DNA of 11,467 nucleotides, from assembly GCA_947470005.1 (NCBI GenBank), contig CANISA010000022.1, forward strand, positions 1 to 11,467. The letters run 5' to 3'. The notes beneath the pieces were generated by a model. The model was not told where the DNA came from, ran no database searches, and saw only the letters and a list, made by a program, of their open reading frames with translations. The position numbers and the translations under genes were made by a program. This DNA comes from Legionellaceae bacterium. Lineage in GTDB: Bacteria; Pseudomonadota; Gammaproteobacteria; Legionellales; Legionellaceae. Positions 1 to 8,100 of this stretch are shown piece by piece. Numbering within the stretch: position 1 is the first letter of the stretch; every line of letters begins with the position of its first letter.

Positions 1-233
1 AAGGCATTATCTGGCATCGGTTGATAGGTCACAAAGCGACGATTATTTTTCATCACGCCTTTGATAATCTTATCCTCATCAACCGCGACCGCGGCGACCG
101 CGCCTTGATCGACTTCTTTCAGAAATTGACTGTATGAAATTTTATCAGCCGCCGTGTTGTGAGGGCTAAAATTACTAAAGACAGAAACAAGAACAACGGC
201 AATGATCAGCCACAAAAAAAAATTTTTTACCAT
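1..233 (-). CDS. ftsH: FtsH membrane AAA+ zinc metalloprotease, N-terminal part
   Basis: FtsH is the inner-membrane ATP-dependent protease that degrades misfolded membrane proteins and unstable regulators. Only the first 77 codons lie in the window; the AAA+ and protease domains would follow off the left edge. The protein opens MVKNFFLWLIIAVVLVSVFS, very close to the E. coli start MAKNLILWLVIAVVLMSVF as I recall it, and this forms the first membrane segment (about residues 4-22). The periplasmic domain then begins (ISYSQFLKEVDQGAV, typical of the family). It lies 52 bases downstream of rlmE on the same strand, the conserved gammaproteobacterial order, so co-transcription is likely. I see no good Shine-Dalgarno sequence close to the ATG; an AGAGG lies about 20 bases away. 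Codons 2-7 contain a run of six A followed by nine T. The identity is secure, the rest of the gene is unseen. Confidence 0.95.
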   Translation of the reverse strand, partial: MVKNFFLWLIIAVVLVSVFSNFSPHNTAADKISYSQFLKEVDQGAVAAVAVDEDKIIKGVMKNNRRFVTYQPMPDNA

Positions 234-285
234 GTCATTCAAAATAATAGCCTCTTTTTCGACGTGGACGTTACTGCTAAAGTTA

Positions 286-906
286 CTACAAATTATAACC
301 CTTCGCCAGCAAATAGGTTTCCCGTGATCGGGGTCGTGAAGCCTGAGGCTTCCGAATAACCACTCTCTCAAACTGCAACCGAGCCATTTTCACCAATGCT
401 TCAAACCCCGTTCCATGAAAAACCTTCAGGAACAACGTGCCTCCGGGCTTGAGCATATGAGCGCTCAAATCAAACGCAAGCTCCGCTAAATCCATGGCCC
501 GCGGGATATCCACTGCGGCATTACCACTCATGTTCGGTGCCATATCCGACAAAAGCAAATCAATGCCTCTCGACGGCACCACCTGGCGTAATTGCTGTAA
601 CACCGTCTCCTCACAAAAATCTCCGAGAATAAACGTAACACCAGCCATCGCATCCATCGGCAAACAATCCAGTGCGACAATTGTACCTCGCCCATCCAAT
701 TTTTCCGAAACATACTGCGTCCAACCGCCGGGAGAGGCCCCCAGATCAACCACGGTCATCCCTGGTCGAAGCAGCGACTCCTTCTCATCCACCTCTTTCA
801 ACTTATAAACCGCACGGCTCCGGTACCCTTCAGCATGGGCTTTTTTAACATAAAAATCATTGAAATGCTCCTCTAACCATCGCTTACTACTGTTGGAACG
901 CTTCAT
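286..906 (-). CDS. rlmE: RlmE, 23S rRNA (uridine-2'-O)-methyltransferase (FtsJ/RrmJ)
   Basis: This 206-residue protein is the heat-shock methyltransferase that uses S-adenosylmethionine to methylate the 2'-O of U2552 in the A-loop of 23S rRNA, a late step of 50S assembly. The length is close to the 209 residues of E. coli RlmE. The SAM-binding motif VDLGASPGGW is at residues 53-62 and SDMAPNMSG at 120-128. The K-D-K-E catalytic tetrad is visible as K35 (RAVYK), D121, K161 (FLKVF) and E196 (SRETY). The stop is 52 bases before ftsH, so the two probably form an operon, as in E. coli. The start gives a normal family N-terminus (KRSNSSKRWLEEHFNDFYV). The Shine-Dalgarno sequence is weak (GAG just before the ATG). 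A promoter candidate lies about 30 bases upstream. Nothing essential is missing. Confidence 0.97.
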   Translation of the reverse strand: MKRSNSSKRWLEEHFNDFYVKKAHAEGYRSRAVYKLKEVDEKESLLRPGMTVVDLGASPGGWTQYVSEKLDGRGTIVALDCLPMDAMAGVTFILGDFCEETVLQQLRQVVPSRGIDLLLSDMAPNMSGNAAVDIPRAMDLAELAFDLSAHMLKPGGTLFLKVFHGTGFEALVKMARLQFERVVIRKPQASRPRSRETYLLAKGYNL

Positions 907-936
907 CTCAAATCTAATAAGTAAAAAATTTGCCCT

Positions 937-965
937 ATCATACCTAAAAAGGGCCTTTTTTTCTA
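937..965 (-). promoter_or_regulatory. Candidate sigma-70 promoter for rlmE-ftsH
   Basis: Reading on the minus strand, TAGAAA (960-965) and TATGAT (937-942) are separated by 17 bases, placing a start about 24 bases before the rlmE ATG. The -10 is good, the -35 only moderate (4 of 6). A near-perfect palindrome, AAAAAGG-G-CCTTTTT (946-960), sits in the spacer and could be a protein-binding site or just AT-rich symmetry. Confidence 0.45.
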
Positions 966-1073
966 GGAAAAACCCCTATACACACTAAAAAAAAAGATCT
1001 ACTCTACTTTCTTCAAAAAACAAAGCCATCACAGGATGCGGGGTCAAGCAAAATAGGATTTTTTTATTATGAA

Positions 1074-1102
1074 TTGCATTGATTGTTTATTTTTGATACA
1101 AT
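1074..1102 (+). promoter_or_regulatory. Candidate sigma-70 promoter for the 427-residue membrane protein
   Basis: TTGCAT (1074-1079) and TACAAT (1097-1102) are spaced by exactly 17 bases, with transcription expected to start near 1109, about 30 bases before the ATG at 1141. The rest of the 907-1140 gap holds poly-A and poly-T stretches and no other structure I can support. Confidence 0.6.
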
Positions 1103-1140
1103 CTGTTACGTGTGTTTCTACCTGTGAGCCCATCTAAACC

Positions 1141-2424
1141 ATGACTTGTTTGAATGAAAAACAGCAACAAGCATTAACGACGCTTGTCTATGACTACCTG
1201 CAAGGGGAAAAAATCCCGCTTGTACGTTCATTTCTTGACAAAAATTGCGCTGAACAGAAACAAGATGCCAATATATTATATGAAGCAGTCCCTGTTCATC
1301 CCGTGACAGCACAACGACTGTTTGTCTTGCTGCATGTGCCGAAAGAAAAACAATCGACTTACGCGAACGTCCAAACGCTTCTCACGTTATTAACAAGCCT
1401 ACACCAAGACGGCTACGCTCATGATCACCTCGCCTATTTGTTAGGTTTAATTGAGCAAACAAAATACAAACGTAGCGGAAGAACCTTGCTGATGTTTGGC
1501 GCGTTGCTTTCGACCGGCCTGGGTGGGGTTTTTTACTTAAAACCAGACTATTTTAACGCACTGAACCAACTCATCACCGCAATTTTACCCCGTATCGTGC
1601 TTGGTTGGCTGAAAAAAACGTTTTCCTTGCTACGTAATCTCCCACTGCTTGGCATCGTCTACACCTGCAGCTCGCTTATTTCACACACCTATCGAACGGT
1701 ATATTATGGCGGATCAAACTTCAGCCAAAAATGGGCCGCGTTCTCCTTTAAAGCAACATCCATCAGCTTGTCTTTAGCGGGTTATGTGTTGTGCTTCCTG
1801 GCTGCAGGCGTAGCCACACCCGTCTCGGGTATTTTATTCATTACCAGCTCCACCATTGATGTGGCAGAAAGCTTTTTTACTTTTTATTTGATCAATCAGA
1901 AACCACGTCCTAAGCGTGAGTCCCTCGAGAAGACCTGGGAAGCGCTCGCTGATCATACGCGAAATGAAAACCAACAGCAGCGAGCGTCTCAATCCATCTG
2001 GGTCAAACTGACTGCGGCCACGCTGATCACAGCCGCCGTTACCATTTGGTGTGTATTTCCACCCAGTTTGTTCATTATGTTGAGCTGTATGGCATTTATT
2101 ACGTTGGTGGGTTTTATCAAGTCGGCCATGGTGGAACGCATCGACACGGCCGCTGCCACAGCACTCCAGGCCTCCCTTGCATCGATCGATGCCCCGATGA
2201 CATCACTAACTATTCCATCACCACAACACGCCGTCCACGGGCCCCTGGTGTTGGCATCGCAACACCACAACAGTGCGCCTCTAACGAAAGAAAAACAACA
2301 GACCTATTCAGCCAGCTATGCAACAACGGGCACCGCTCGTGCGTCGTTTTTCAGCCCGTCAAACAGCCCACAAGGCGCCTCAAATGACGACCCGCTAGCA
2401 AAGATAACGGGCCTCACCCTCTAG
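1141..2424 (+). CDS. Unrecognised multi-pass membrane protein with long polar C-terminal tail
   Basis: I do not recognise this 427-residue protein. Residues 1-110 are soluble and helical, without a signal peptide. The middle holds hydrophobic segments at about 114-133, 141-157 (weaker), 166-182 and 205-236, and a pair at 288-307 and 309-327. A charged loop (about 253-285, PRPKRESLEKTWEALADHTRNENQQQR) separates the last pair. The final 100 residues are rich in Ser, Thr, Gln, His and Ala and end NDDPLAKITGLTL, with Leu at position -3. That layout, soluble head, membrane core and disordered polar tail, is common among Legionellales Dot/Icm substrates that insert into host membranes, but this is only an inference. 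It has its own promoter, a poor Shine-Dalgarno sequence, and converges on the next gene with 10 bases between stops. A bacterial inner-membrane protein of unknown role is the main alternative. Confidence 0.85.
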   Translation: MTCLNEKQQQALTTLVYDYLQGEKIPLVRSFLDKNCAEQKQDANILYEAVPVHPVTAQRLFVLLHVPKEKQSTYANVQTLLTLLTSLHQDGYAHDHLAYLLGLIEQTKYKRSGRTLLMFGALLSTGLGGVFYLKPDYFNALNQLITAILPRIVLGWLKKTFSLLRNLPLLGIVYTCSSLISHTYRTVYYGGSNFSQKWAAFSFKATSISLSLAGYVLCFLAAGVATPVSGILFITSSTIDVAESFFTFYLINQKPRPKRESLEKTWEALADHTRNENQQQRASQSIWVKLTAATLITAAVTIWCVFPPSLFIMLSCMAFITLVGFIKSAMVERIDTAAATALQASLASIDAPMTSLTIPSPQHAVHGPLVLASQHHNSAPLTKEKQQTYSASYATTGTARASFFSPSNSPQGASNDDPLAKITGLTL

Positions 2425-2434
2425 CGCAATGCAT

Positions 2435-3370
2435 CTACTTACAAATCAACGCCATTTTGCCTGTCCTATCTACCTGACAATGCTGTAAGTACTGGCGCGC
2501 ACTGCTGCTGAGCAAGTCCTTTTTCATTCGATCGGGATCATGGAAATAGGAGCCGGATAATAATGATTCAACCTGCCAGGCTCCAACGGTTGATAGAGCG
2601 CTCGTGCTGTCCGACACGCCTTCAGCATAAATCAAACGCTCACTTTCCATGGGCACATTGAGGTATTTAGAAAAATATTGCCCAACCATATTCTCTTGCC
2701 TCGGCATTTTGGGTCCAGGAATAATAACAAATAATTTATTACGCTCATCCTGAGTCAGTTGATGCTGTATTTTCATCATCTGTTTGTTGATCAAATCGAT
2801 TTGAATTTTAGTCGCTTCATGGATGTTTTCCATCACAAAGGGCGAAATAACCCTAAAAAAATGGGTGACGGCTTGTTGAGTCATCACGTTCTTATCCAAC
2901 GCCGTGCTCAACAACGTATGTGTCAATTCGAGAATTTTATGTTGTCTTTCTTTTTGATGTAACGAAAGAGCGAGGTCATTGACTGCTGTCGCTGTATGAA
3001 CAACAAGGTGATCATATGCCTTAACATCCGTTCTATTGTTTGGAAATTGATTCATTGGATGAAACAAAGCAAAAATCGCTAGGGTCACATGAGCAATCGT
3101 TTTTAGCTCAACGTACTCCTCAGAAATAAGAGGATATTCATGAACCACGTGATGATGATAAAAGGCTAATCGATCACCCCAAGCAATAATCAATGGGTCC
3201 GTTTGTTGTATATATTTAGTTTTTAATTGGCCATACAACTGAAGCGCTTGGCTATTATGCTGTGCAACAATAGATTCTGCTGTTGATTGAGCGGGTGGAA
3301 TGATAGCCCAAGCCGGCAACACAACAAGTAACACAACAACACGTATCAAAAATCGAACCCATCTGTGCAT
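2435..3370 (-). CDS. Orphan exported protein, translationally coupled to the deaminase
   Basis: This 311-residue protein has no family I can name. It begins with a clear Sec signal peptide: basic MHRWVRFLIR, a hydrophobic core VVVLLVVL, then PAWA, giving likely cleavage after residue 22 and a periplasmic or secreted mature protein. The rest is mostly helical and rich in His and Gln, with no membrane segment. The only two cysteines of the mature chain lie near the C-terminus (CQVDRTGKMALIC), 12 residues apart, and could form a disulfide in the periplasm. A short stretch FVIIPGPKMPRQENMVGQYF near residues 213-232 looks ordered and may be a conserved patch. The ATG follows the TAA of the deaminase directly (TAAATG), so it is almost certainly translated from the same mRNA by re-initiation. 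Function is unknown. Confidence 0.88.
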   Translation of the reverse strand: MHRWVRFLIRVVVLLVVLPAWAIIPPAQSTAESIVAQHNSQALQLYGQLKTKYIQQTDPLIIAWGDRLAFYHHHVVHEYPLISEEYVELKTIAHVTLAIFALFHPMNQFPNNRTDVKAYDHLVVHTATAVNDLALSLHQKERQHKILELTHTLLSTALDKNVMTQQAVTHFFRVISPFVMENIHEATKIQIDLINKQMMKIQHQLTQDERNKLFVIIPGPKMPRQENMVGQYFSKYLNVPMESERLIYAEGVSDSTSALSTVGAWQVESLLSGSYFHDPDRMKKDLLSSSARQYLQHCQVDRTGKMALICK

Positions 3371-4345
3371 TTAAAGCCTCGCGTGCAACCGTGCTTTGGT
3401 CTCATCATCCACAAAAGCGGCATCGATAGCCATCGAGGTGATCCCATTCATCTGTTCGTCTGTGTACTTATATGCCTGTTGAACACGTGCATATTCTTTC
3501 GAAACCGTGGTATGAACGAACGGGGGATCATCCGAATTAATGCTAATGCTGATCCCTGCATCTAAAAACCGCGGCAGAGGATGAGCATTCATATCCGGAA
3601 AAAGACCAAATTTGATGTTACTCGACGGGCATAGCTCCAACGCAATTCCCCGCGTTTTAATCACATCCATGACTTCAGGCGAATGAATGGCTTGTACCCC
3701 ATGGCCTATCCGGCGAAGGGGTAAATACGTGAGCGCTTCTAAGATTCCACTCGCCGGTGCAAACTCACCGGCGTGCGCTGTGCACAACAACCCTGCACCG
3801 GATGCAATCTGGTATGCTTTCTGAAAGAGTTTAGGTGGAAAACCCAGCTCGTCTCCTCCCAAACCAAACCCCGTCACACACGGCAGAATATTTTTTACCG
3901 CCTCGTTAGCCATGCGAATGGAGGCCTCCGGACCAAATTGCCTCACCGCAATGATCTGGATCCGCCCAATAATCCCAAAAGACGACTCCGCATCATCAAT
4001 CGCCTGCTGAATGGCATGTAAGTGCTCTTGAGACGGGATTCCACTCCCTTTTTCCGCATGATCGGGCGAGTAATTCATTTCAACATACAAGACGTCATCA
4101 CGCGCATTGGACCGCAGGTAATCGAACGTTACGTCGTAATAATCTTGTGGAACTTTAATCAAGTCAGCCAGCGTGTCATACACACCTAAAAAATGAAGAA
4201 AATCGCGAGACAGATAACTCTCTCCATCAGCAGCAATTAAGCCTTCAGGGATCACGCATTGATTTCGTGCTGCCAACGTTTTGGCTAACGCAGGCGAAAT
4301 AGTGCCTTCCAGGTGCACATGCAACTCTACTTTTTTCACAGGCAT
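3371..4345 (-). CDS. add: Adenosine deaminase family protein (purine salvage)
   Basis: This 324-residue TIM-barrel metalloenzyme of the adenosine/AMP deaminase family removes the 6-amino group of adenosine (or deoxyadenosine) to give inosine in purine salvage; E. coli Add has 333 residues. All metal and catalytic positions are present: HVHLEGT with H9 and H11, GLGGDE at 161-166, HAGE with H191 and the catalytic E194, H215 in RIGHG, CPSSN at 239-243 and D272-D273 in NSDDP. Adenine deaminases of Gram-negative bacteria and fungi share this scaffold, so the exact substrate (adenosine or adenine) cannot be fixed by eye; adenosine is the default. The start at MPVKKVELHVHLEGT is the usual family beginning. 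It is divergent from the 61-residue gene and forms an operon with the exported protein downstream. The Shine-Dalgarno sequence is weak (GTGAG). Confidence 0.92.
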   Translation of the reverse strand: MPVKKVELHVHLEGTISPALAKTLAARNQCVIPEGLIAADGESYLSRDFLHFLGVYDTLADLIKVPQDYYDVTFDYLRSNARDDVLYVEMNYSPDHAEKGSGIPSQEHLHAIQQAIDDAESSFGIIGRIQIIAVRQFGPEASIRMANEAVKNILPCVTGFGLGGDELGFPPKLFQKAYQIASGAGLLCTAHAGEFAPASGILEALTYLPLRRIGHGVQAIHSPEVMDVIKTRGIALELCPSSNIKFGLFPDMNAHPLPRFLDAGISISINSDDPPFVHTTVSKEYARVQQAYKYTDEQMNGITSMAIDAAFVDDETKARLHARL

Positions 4346-4374
4346 TCGCGACTCACGTTCAACAGTTCCTGGTA

Positions 4375-4403
4375 ATTTTAATCAATATCCGATAGAATTT
4401 CTA
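4375..4403 (-). promoter_or_regulatory. Candidate promoter for the deaminase operon
   Basis: On the minus strand TAGAAA (4398-4403) and TAAAAT (4375-4380) are 17 bases apart, about 30 bases before the ATG. The same -35 hexamer and spacing appear before rlmE. It overlaps the -10 proposed for the divergent gene, so both would compete for the same DNA. Confidence 0.4.
4393..4398 (+). promoter_or_regulatory. Candidate -10 element for the 61-residue protein and thioesterase
   Basis: TAGAAT lies about 42 bases before the ATG at 4440, with only a poor -35 candidate (TGGTAA, 4370-4375, 17-base spacing). It is offered because the gene must start within the short divergent region shared with the deaminase. 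Confidence 0.3.
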
Positions 4404-4439
4404 CCACATTCAACTCAGAATGAAACAGCAGGAAACACC

Positions 4440-4625
4440 ATGAATCACAATGACATTGATAAAGCTTATGTCAGCCCTTACGATCAATTGTTATATACGT
4501 TTGATGCAACCCATCCGCCGACCGCCTCTCAACAAAAAGAAATCAAGAAAAACGAACGCATTGCCTCTCTAAGGGATAATGCGAACCCTCTGCCCACTGA
4601 CGAAGCCATTTGGACTGAGTTTTAA
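4440..4625 (+). CDS. Small conserved protein resembling the CBU_0585 family
   Basis: The 61-residue product begins MNHNDIDKAYVSPYDQLLYT and continues with FDATHP, QQKEIKKNERIASLRD and an acidic end DEAIWTEF. From memory this matches the short Legionella/Coxiella proteins annotated as CBU_0585 family, which share an AYVSPxDQ start, FDxTHP, a basic helix ending IxxLRD and an acidic tail. Their function is unknown. It is soluble, without signal peptide or cysteines. The open frame extends upstream to 4281 inside the deaminase gene, but this ATG is chosen because AGGA lies six bases before it and family similarity begins here. The thioesterase starts 34 bases after the stop, so the two are probably one transcript. 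Such restricted distribution would support a Legionellales origin of the window. Confidence 0.8.
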   Translation: MNHNDIDKAYVSPYDQLLYTFDATHPPTASQQKEIKKNERIASLRDNANPLPTDEAIWTEF

Positions 4626-4659
4626 TTTTTTGTCAGCAGAATAACCACAAGGATGTCAC

Positions 4660-5097
4660 ATGGCACTCTGGTTTCAACCCACCACGCCTGAAGAACTGAA
4701 CCGACGAGGTGCTCACACCCTGGCTGAGTATTTAGGTATTCAATTCATTGCTGTCGGAGATGATACGTTAACAGCAACGATGCCCGCTAGTGACCGATGC
4801 AAACAACCGTTAGGGATTGTGCACGGGGGAGCAAACGTCGTTTTAGCTGAAACCGTTGCGAGCACTGCAGCCAATGCCGTCATTAATTCAGCCCTCTACT
4901 ATTGCGTCGGCCTTGAAATCAACGCCAATCACTTAAGACCCGTGAGCGAAGGCCTCATCACGGCCATCACGCGCCCCATTCATATCGGTCGGACCACGCA
5001 AGTGTGGCATATTGATCTCTACAACGACGAAGGCAAACCCACGTGCGTGTCCCGAATGACCGCCTCCGTGGTTACACGCAAACGTGAAGGCTACTAG
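4660..5097 (+). CDS. Hotdog-fold acyl-CoA thioesterase of the YdiI/MenI (PaaI-like) type
   Basis: The 145-residue protein hydrolyses an acyl-CoA thioester in the cytoplasm. It follows E. coli YdiI closely: GDDTLTATMP (residues 33-42), KQPLGIVHGGANVVLAE (48-64) and VGLEINANHLR. The active-site residues of YdiI, Q48, H54 and E63, appear here as Q49, H55 and E64. In E. coli YdiI (MenI) acts on 1,4-dihydroxy-2-naphthoyl-CoA in menaquinone synthesis, but it also cleaves other aryl- and acyl-CoAs. Legionellales generally use ubiquinone and no men genes are in sight, so a general salvage or editing role is more likely and I leave the symbol blank. AAGGA lies six bases before the ATG. It is the second gene after the 61-residue protein. 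A short hairpin (ACTAGC-AAGC-GCTAGT, 5093-5108) overlaps the stop codon. Confidence 0.92.
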   Translation: MALWFQPTTPEELNRRGAHTLAEYLGIQFIAVGDDTLTATMPASDRCKQPLGIVHGGANVVLAETVASTAANAVINSALYYCVGLEINANHLRPVSEGLITAITRPIHIGRTTQVWHIDLYNDEGKPTCVSRMTASVVTRKREGY

Positions 5098-5115
5098 CAA
5101 GCGCTAGTTATATGC

Positions 5116-5142
5116 AAAAAAAAACCCCAACAAGGGGCTTTT
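5116..5142 (-). terminator. Rho-independent terminator of the 1105-residue gene, possibly bidirectional
   Basis: Reading on the minus strand, CCCC-TTGTT-GGGG is followed by nine T, a stem-loop and U-tract placed 29 bases after the stop of the large gene. An AAAA/TTTT extension would lengthen the stem with one bulged C. In the other direction the hairpin is followed by only four T, so it may also serve the thioesterase, less efficiently. Confidence 0.8.
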
Positions 5143-5170
5143 GAATTATTTCTGAATGTTATTGAGTTGA

Positions 5171-8100
5171 TTACGCGCCAAAGCTAGCCGCTTTTATCCC
5201 TTCAGCAAGAGGTCCATTCTCATCAAGAAGGCCTTTCACTTCATGCTCACCCAACAACTTCGACTTGATCTGTGATTTGTCCCACGCCGTTTCGGCCACG
5301 GTCTTAAACATTGTAAACTGATAAGACTTCGGCACAAACATTAACTTAGCGAGAGCATTCAACGCACTCATAATGCCATTCAACAGCGGCTTTAAAACAT
5401 TATGCCAAATCCCTGACTCTTTTGAAAACGCGGTCTCAGCGGCTTTTATCTCCGATATACAGTGTGCCTTCAACACGACAAATGCAGCATCGGTAGGGTT
5501 CACCTGGAACGTCTTAGCCGCACCACCAAGCGATTGAACCAATGAGCTGATTGCAAGCTTGTGCTGCTCATTTTTCAAACCAGGTGTATTGGTTAGCTTA
5601 TCAATTCCTGCCACAAGGGTATGGAACGTCATCATTTTCTCATCAATCAGTTTTTGATTTAATGGGGGCGTCGCTTTAGGTCTGAGCGAAACGGGCTGAC
5701 GTTTTACGATAACAGCTTCAACAGGAGCCGGCACCTCAACAACTTCCTCTGCTGCTGCATCATCAACCTCATCCAGAGCGCCAGCGACAATAGAGCGAGG
5801 AATAGAAGCCACAGCGCGCAGACTAACCGCCGCCTCAGTTGGGCTAGCACTTATTCTCCCAGGCCTATACACTCCTGCTTCAGCAAAGAACAGTACACGA
5901 TGAGCAAGAGCATACGTCTCCATGAGGCGTACCAATGACATAAGCTCATCCGCGCGAAGTGCGCCATGCGCCGGTAGCGCCGCTGCTAATTCAGCCGTTC
6001 TACGTTGAATATCCGCTCCCATCGCAGCGCTAGCTCGCGTTGTGAGCCCATTTCCTTGACCAAGAACAAGTGCTAATGACGAGTCATCTAACACAAGCCC
6101 CCGATCCATTATTAATTGACCCTGATTCATGATGGCTTGAATCCGTTGATTCATATCAGCACCCGTACCATGGTCTAATGCAGGCACGTGCTGATGAGCC
6201 ATCTCAATCATGGCCAGCTGCAGTGGAGCAACGACGCCAAACACCAGCCGTCCCGTTGAACGCGCTTCCAACTGAAGAAATAACACATCCCTGAGCATAT
6301 CATGAGCTCGGTTTGGGCTCGACAGGAGCTCACGCAAGACCATCGACACAACACGTGGCTGTCCCTCTGAATCGTCGTAACTAAAATAGAGATAACCGTT
6401 CGCGTCGCTCACCGCTTTCTGCAGCAAATTAACGACCTGGGACGTAACCTCGCTCGCTTGTTGACGAGCAAGTTCTTCTGACACGCCATGGGTTACCCGC
6501 TGCATCACTAATGCGTCATGGGCCTCGGCAAGCACTTGAATGAGCGCCCCCCCTTGTTCTGCCGCAACAACATCTGATGCACCACCCTCGGCCAGCTGAG
6601 TAACCAACGCCTCATGAAACCTAACCATCCCATCAATCATCTCGCCACCTTGCTGTTGATGTGTGACAACATCTGACGTCCTACGCGCCACCATCGCCTG
6701 GGCAAACGCTTCACCTGTAGAAATAAACCCAGAATAAACCGGAGCAGAAGAAGTCACCAAGCCCGTCATTCCAGCAGCCATACCAAGAAAAATTCCGTTA
6801 AATACCGCTTGATCGCTGATGCGTTGCAGCCGAGCTTCACTCCCGGTTAACGCGTCTTCTGCTTGATTTCTAAGAGCTAAAACCGCATCAATTTGAATCA
6901 TTTTTTGATGCTGAGGGGATGATAATTTTGCCGCGGGATGATCCTCCATGTACCTCATCAATTCCCGAGACGCTCGATTTGCCTCGGCAAGATCGAGCGT
7001 CGGCTCATGAGTCGCCCGTTTAAGCTGATTAAACAGTATCGCAAGCCCAGTAGTTTCTTCTTTCTCTTTCTCTTTCTCTCTTATTCCAGCATGGCCGTTG
7101 ACTGGCAGCGCTCGCGCGCCCAATAGCAAGTCGCTTCTTCGTTTCACAAGCGCCTTATATTGTTCATCTGGCAAGTTGCGTTTATTTGAATTCAATGTAT
7201 CTTTAATATTACCAAGTAGCGTTTTAAGATAGCTTCTAGAGGTCGTGTATTTTGAAAGAGTATTTGTTGCGTTTGCCTTTCCCAACAACGTGTTCGCCTG
7301 AGTCAGCAATCCATCAAGCGTATCAGCGATGCCTTGGCTCGGCTTATCAGCATCACTTACAGCCGCCGAGATTTTTTTCTTCTTCGCCACAAAATTCTCC
7401 TTGTTTTTTCCTGATGCAACCGCTGTATTTATTTTGACCGAAGGGGCGGAAACAACAACTGGGGGGGCTGCCGCTATATTTATTTTGACCGAAGGGACAG
7501 GAACAACATCTGCAGGCTCTATCAACAACACCCCCGCGTTCAACAACTGTATACTCGCAGCCATGTTGTCCCTTATTGTGTGCGCGTCCTGATGAGACAC
7601 AACTTCATCAGAAGCATCAGCAGTCAACAATTCGAGCATGGCACGATAGTCCGTTTGCTGTTGTTTAGCTGTTTTTCCTCCTGAAGAACCCCATACGGAA
7701 AGCCGCGCCGCCTCATGAGCCGACGTAAAGAGCCCCATCCATCGTGTCATTGGACTGCTGTTTTGCAGGCCATTTACTATGCGATCCAAATTAGCAGGAC
7801 CTTCTTCACCACGAAATAAATTGAGATTAATATGGAGGCTTTGCGTTGACCCATCTGAATTCAGGCCAAACAAAGACGCATGAGTAACATCGCCATCTTC
7901 AATATGAGCAAGTGTATTGCCGGCCTGGGCTTCGGGCGCTAGATCATGGCCTGTGCCTTGAGTTATGGGTTCAACTAGCCCAGCGATGCTTTTGAGCCCC
8001 CCCCCAAATAACTCAGCCGGGCGATCTAAGAATATCGCCAATGCATTCGGTTGACTCAAATCTCCTCGTTGAATCAACGCGATAGGATCGAACGACCAAG

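Noticed and set aside
159..359. Plus-strand open frame of 66 codons
   Set aside because: It lies antisense to the ftsH start and the end of rlmE and has no ribosome site or family features.
4281..4439. Upstream extension of the 61-residue gene
   Set aside because: The extension runs through the start of the deaminase gene and the divergent promoters, and the AGGA site points to the ATG at 4440.
5093..5108. Hairpin ACTAGC-AAGC-GCTAGT as thioesterase terminator
   Set aside because: It overlaps the stop codon and is followed by no U-tract; the hairpin at 5116-5142 is better.
7329..7592. Plus-strand frame with ILTEGAETTTGG repeats
   Set aside because: The repeats are the antisense of the PSVKIN duplication in the large minus-strand gene.
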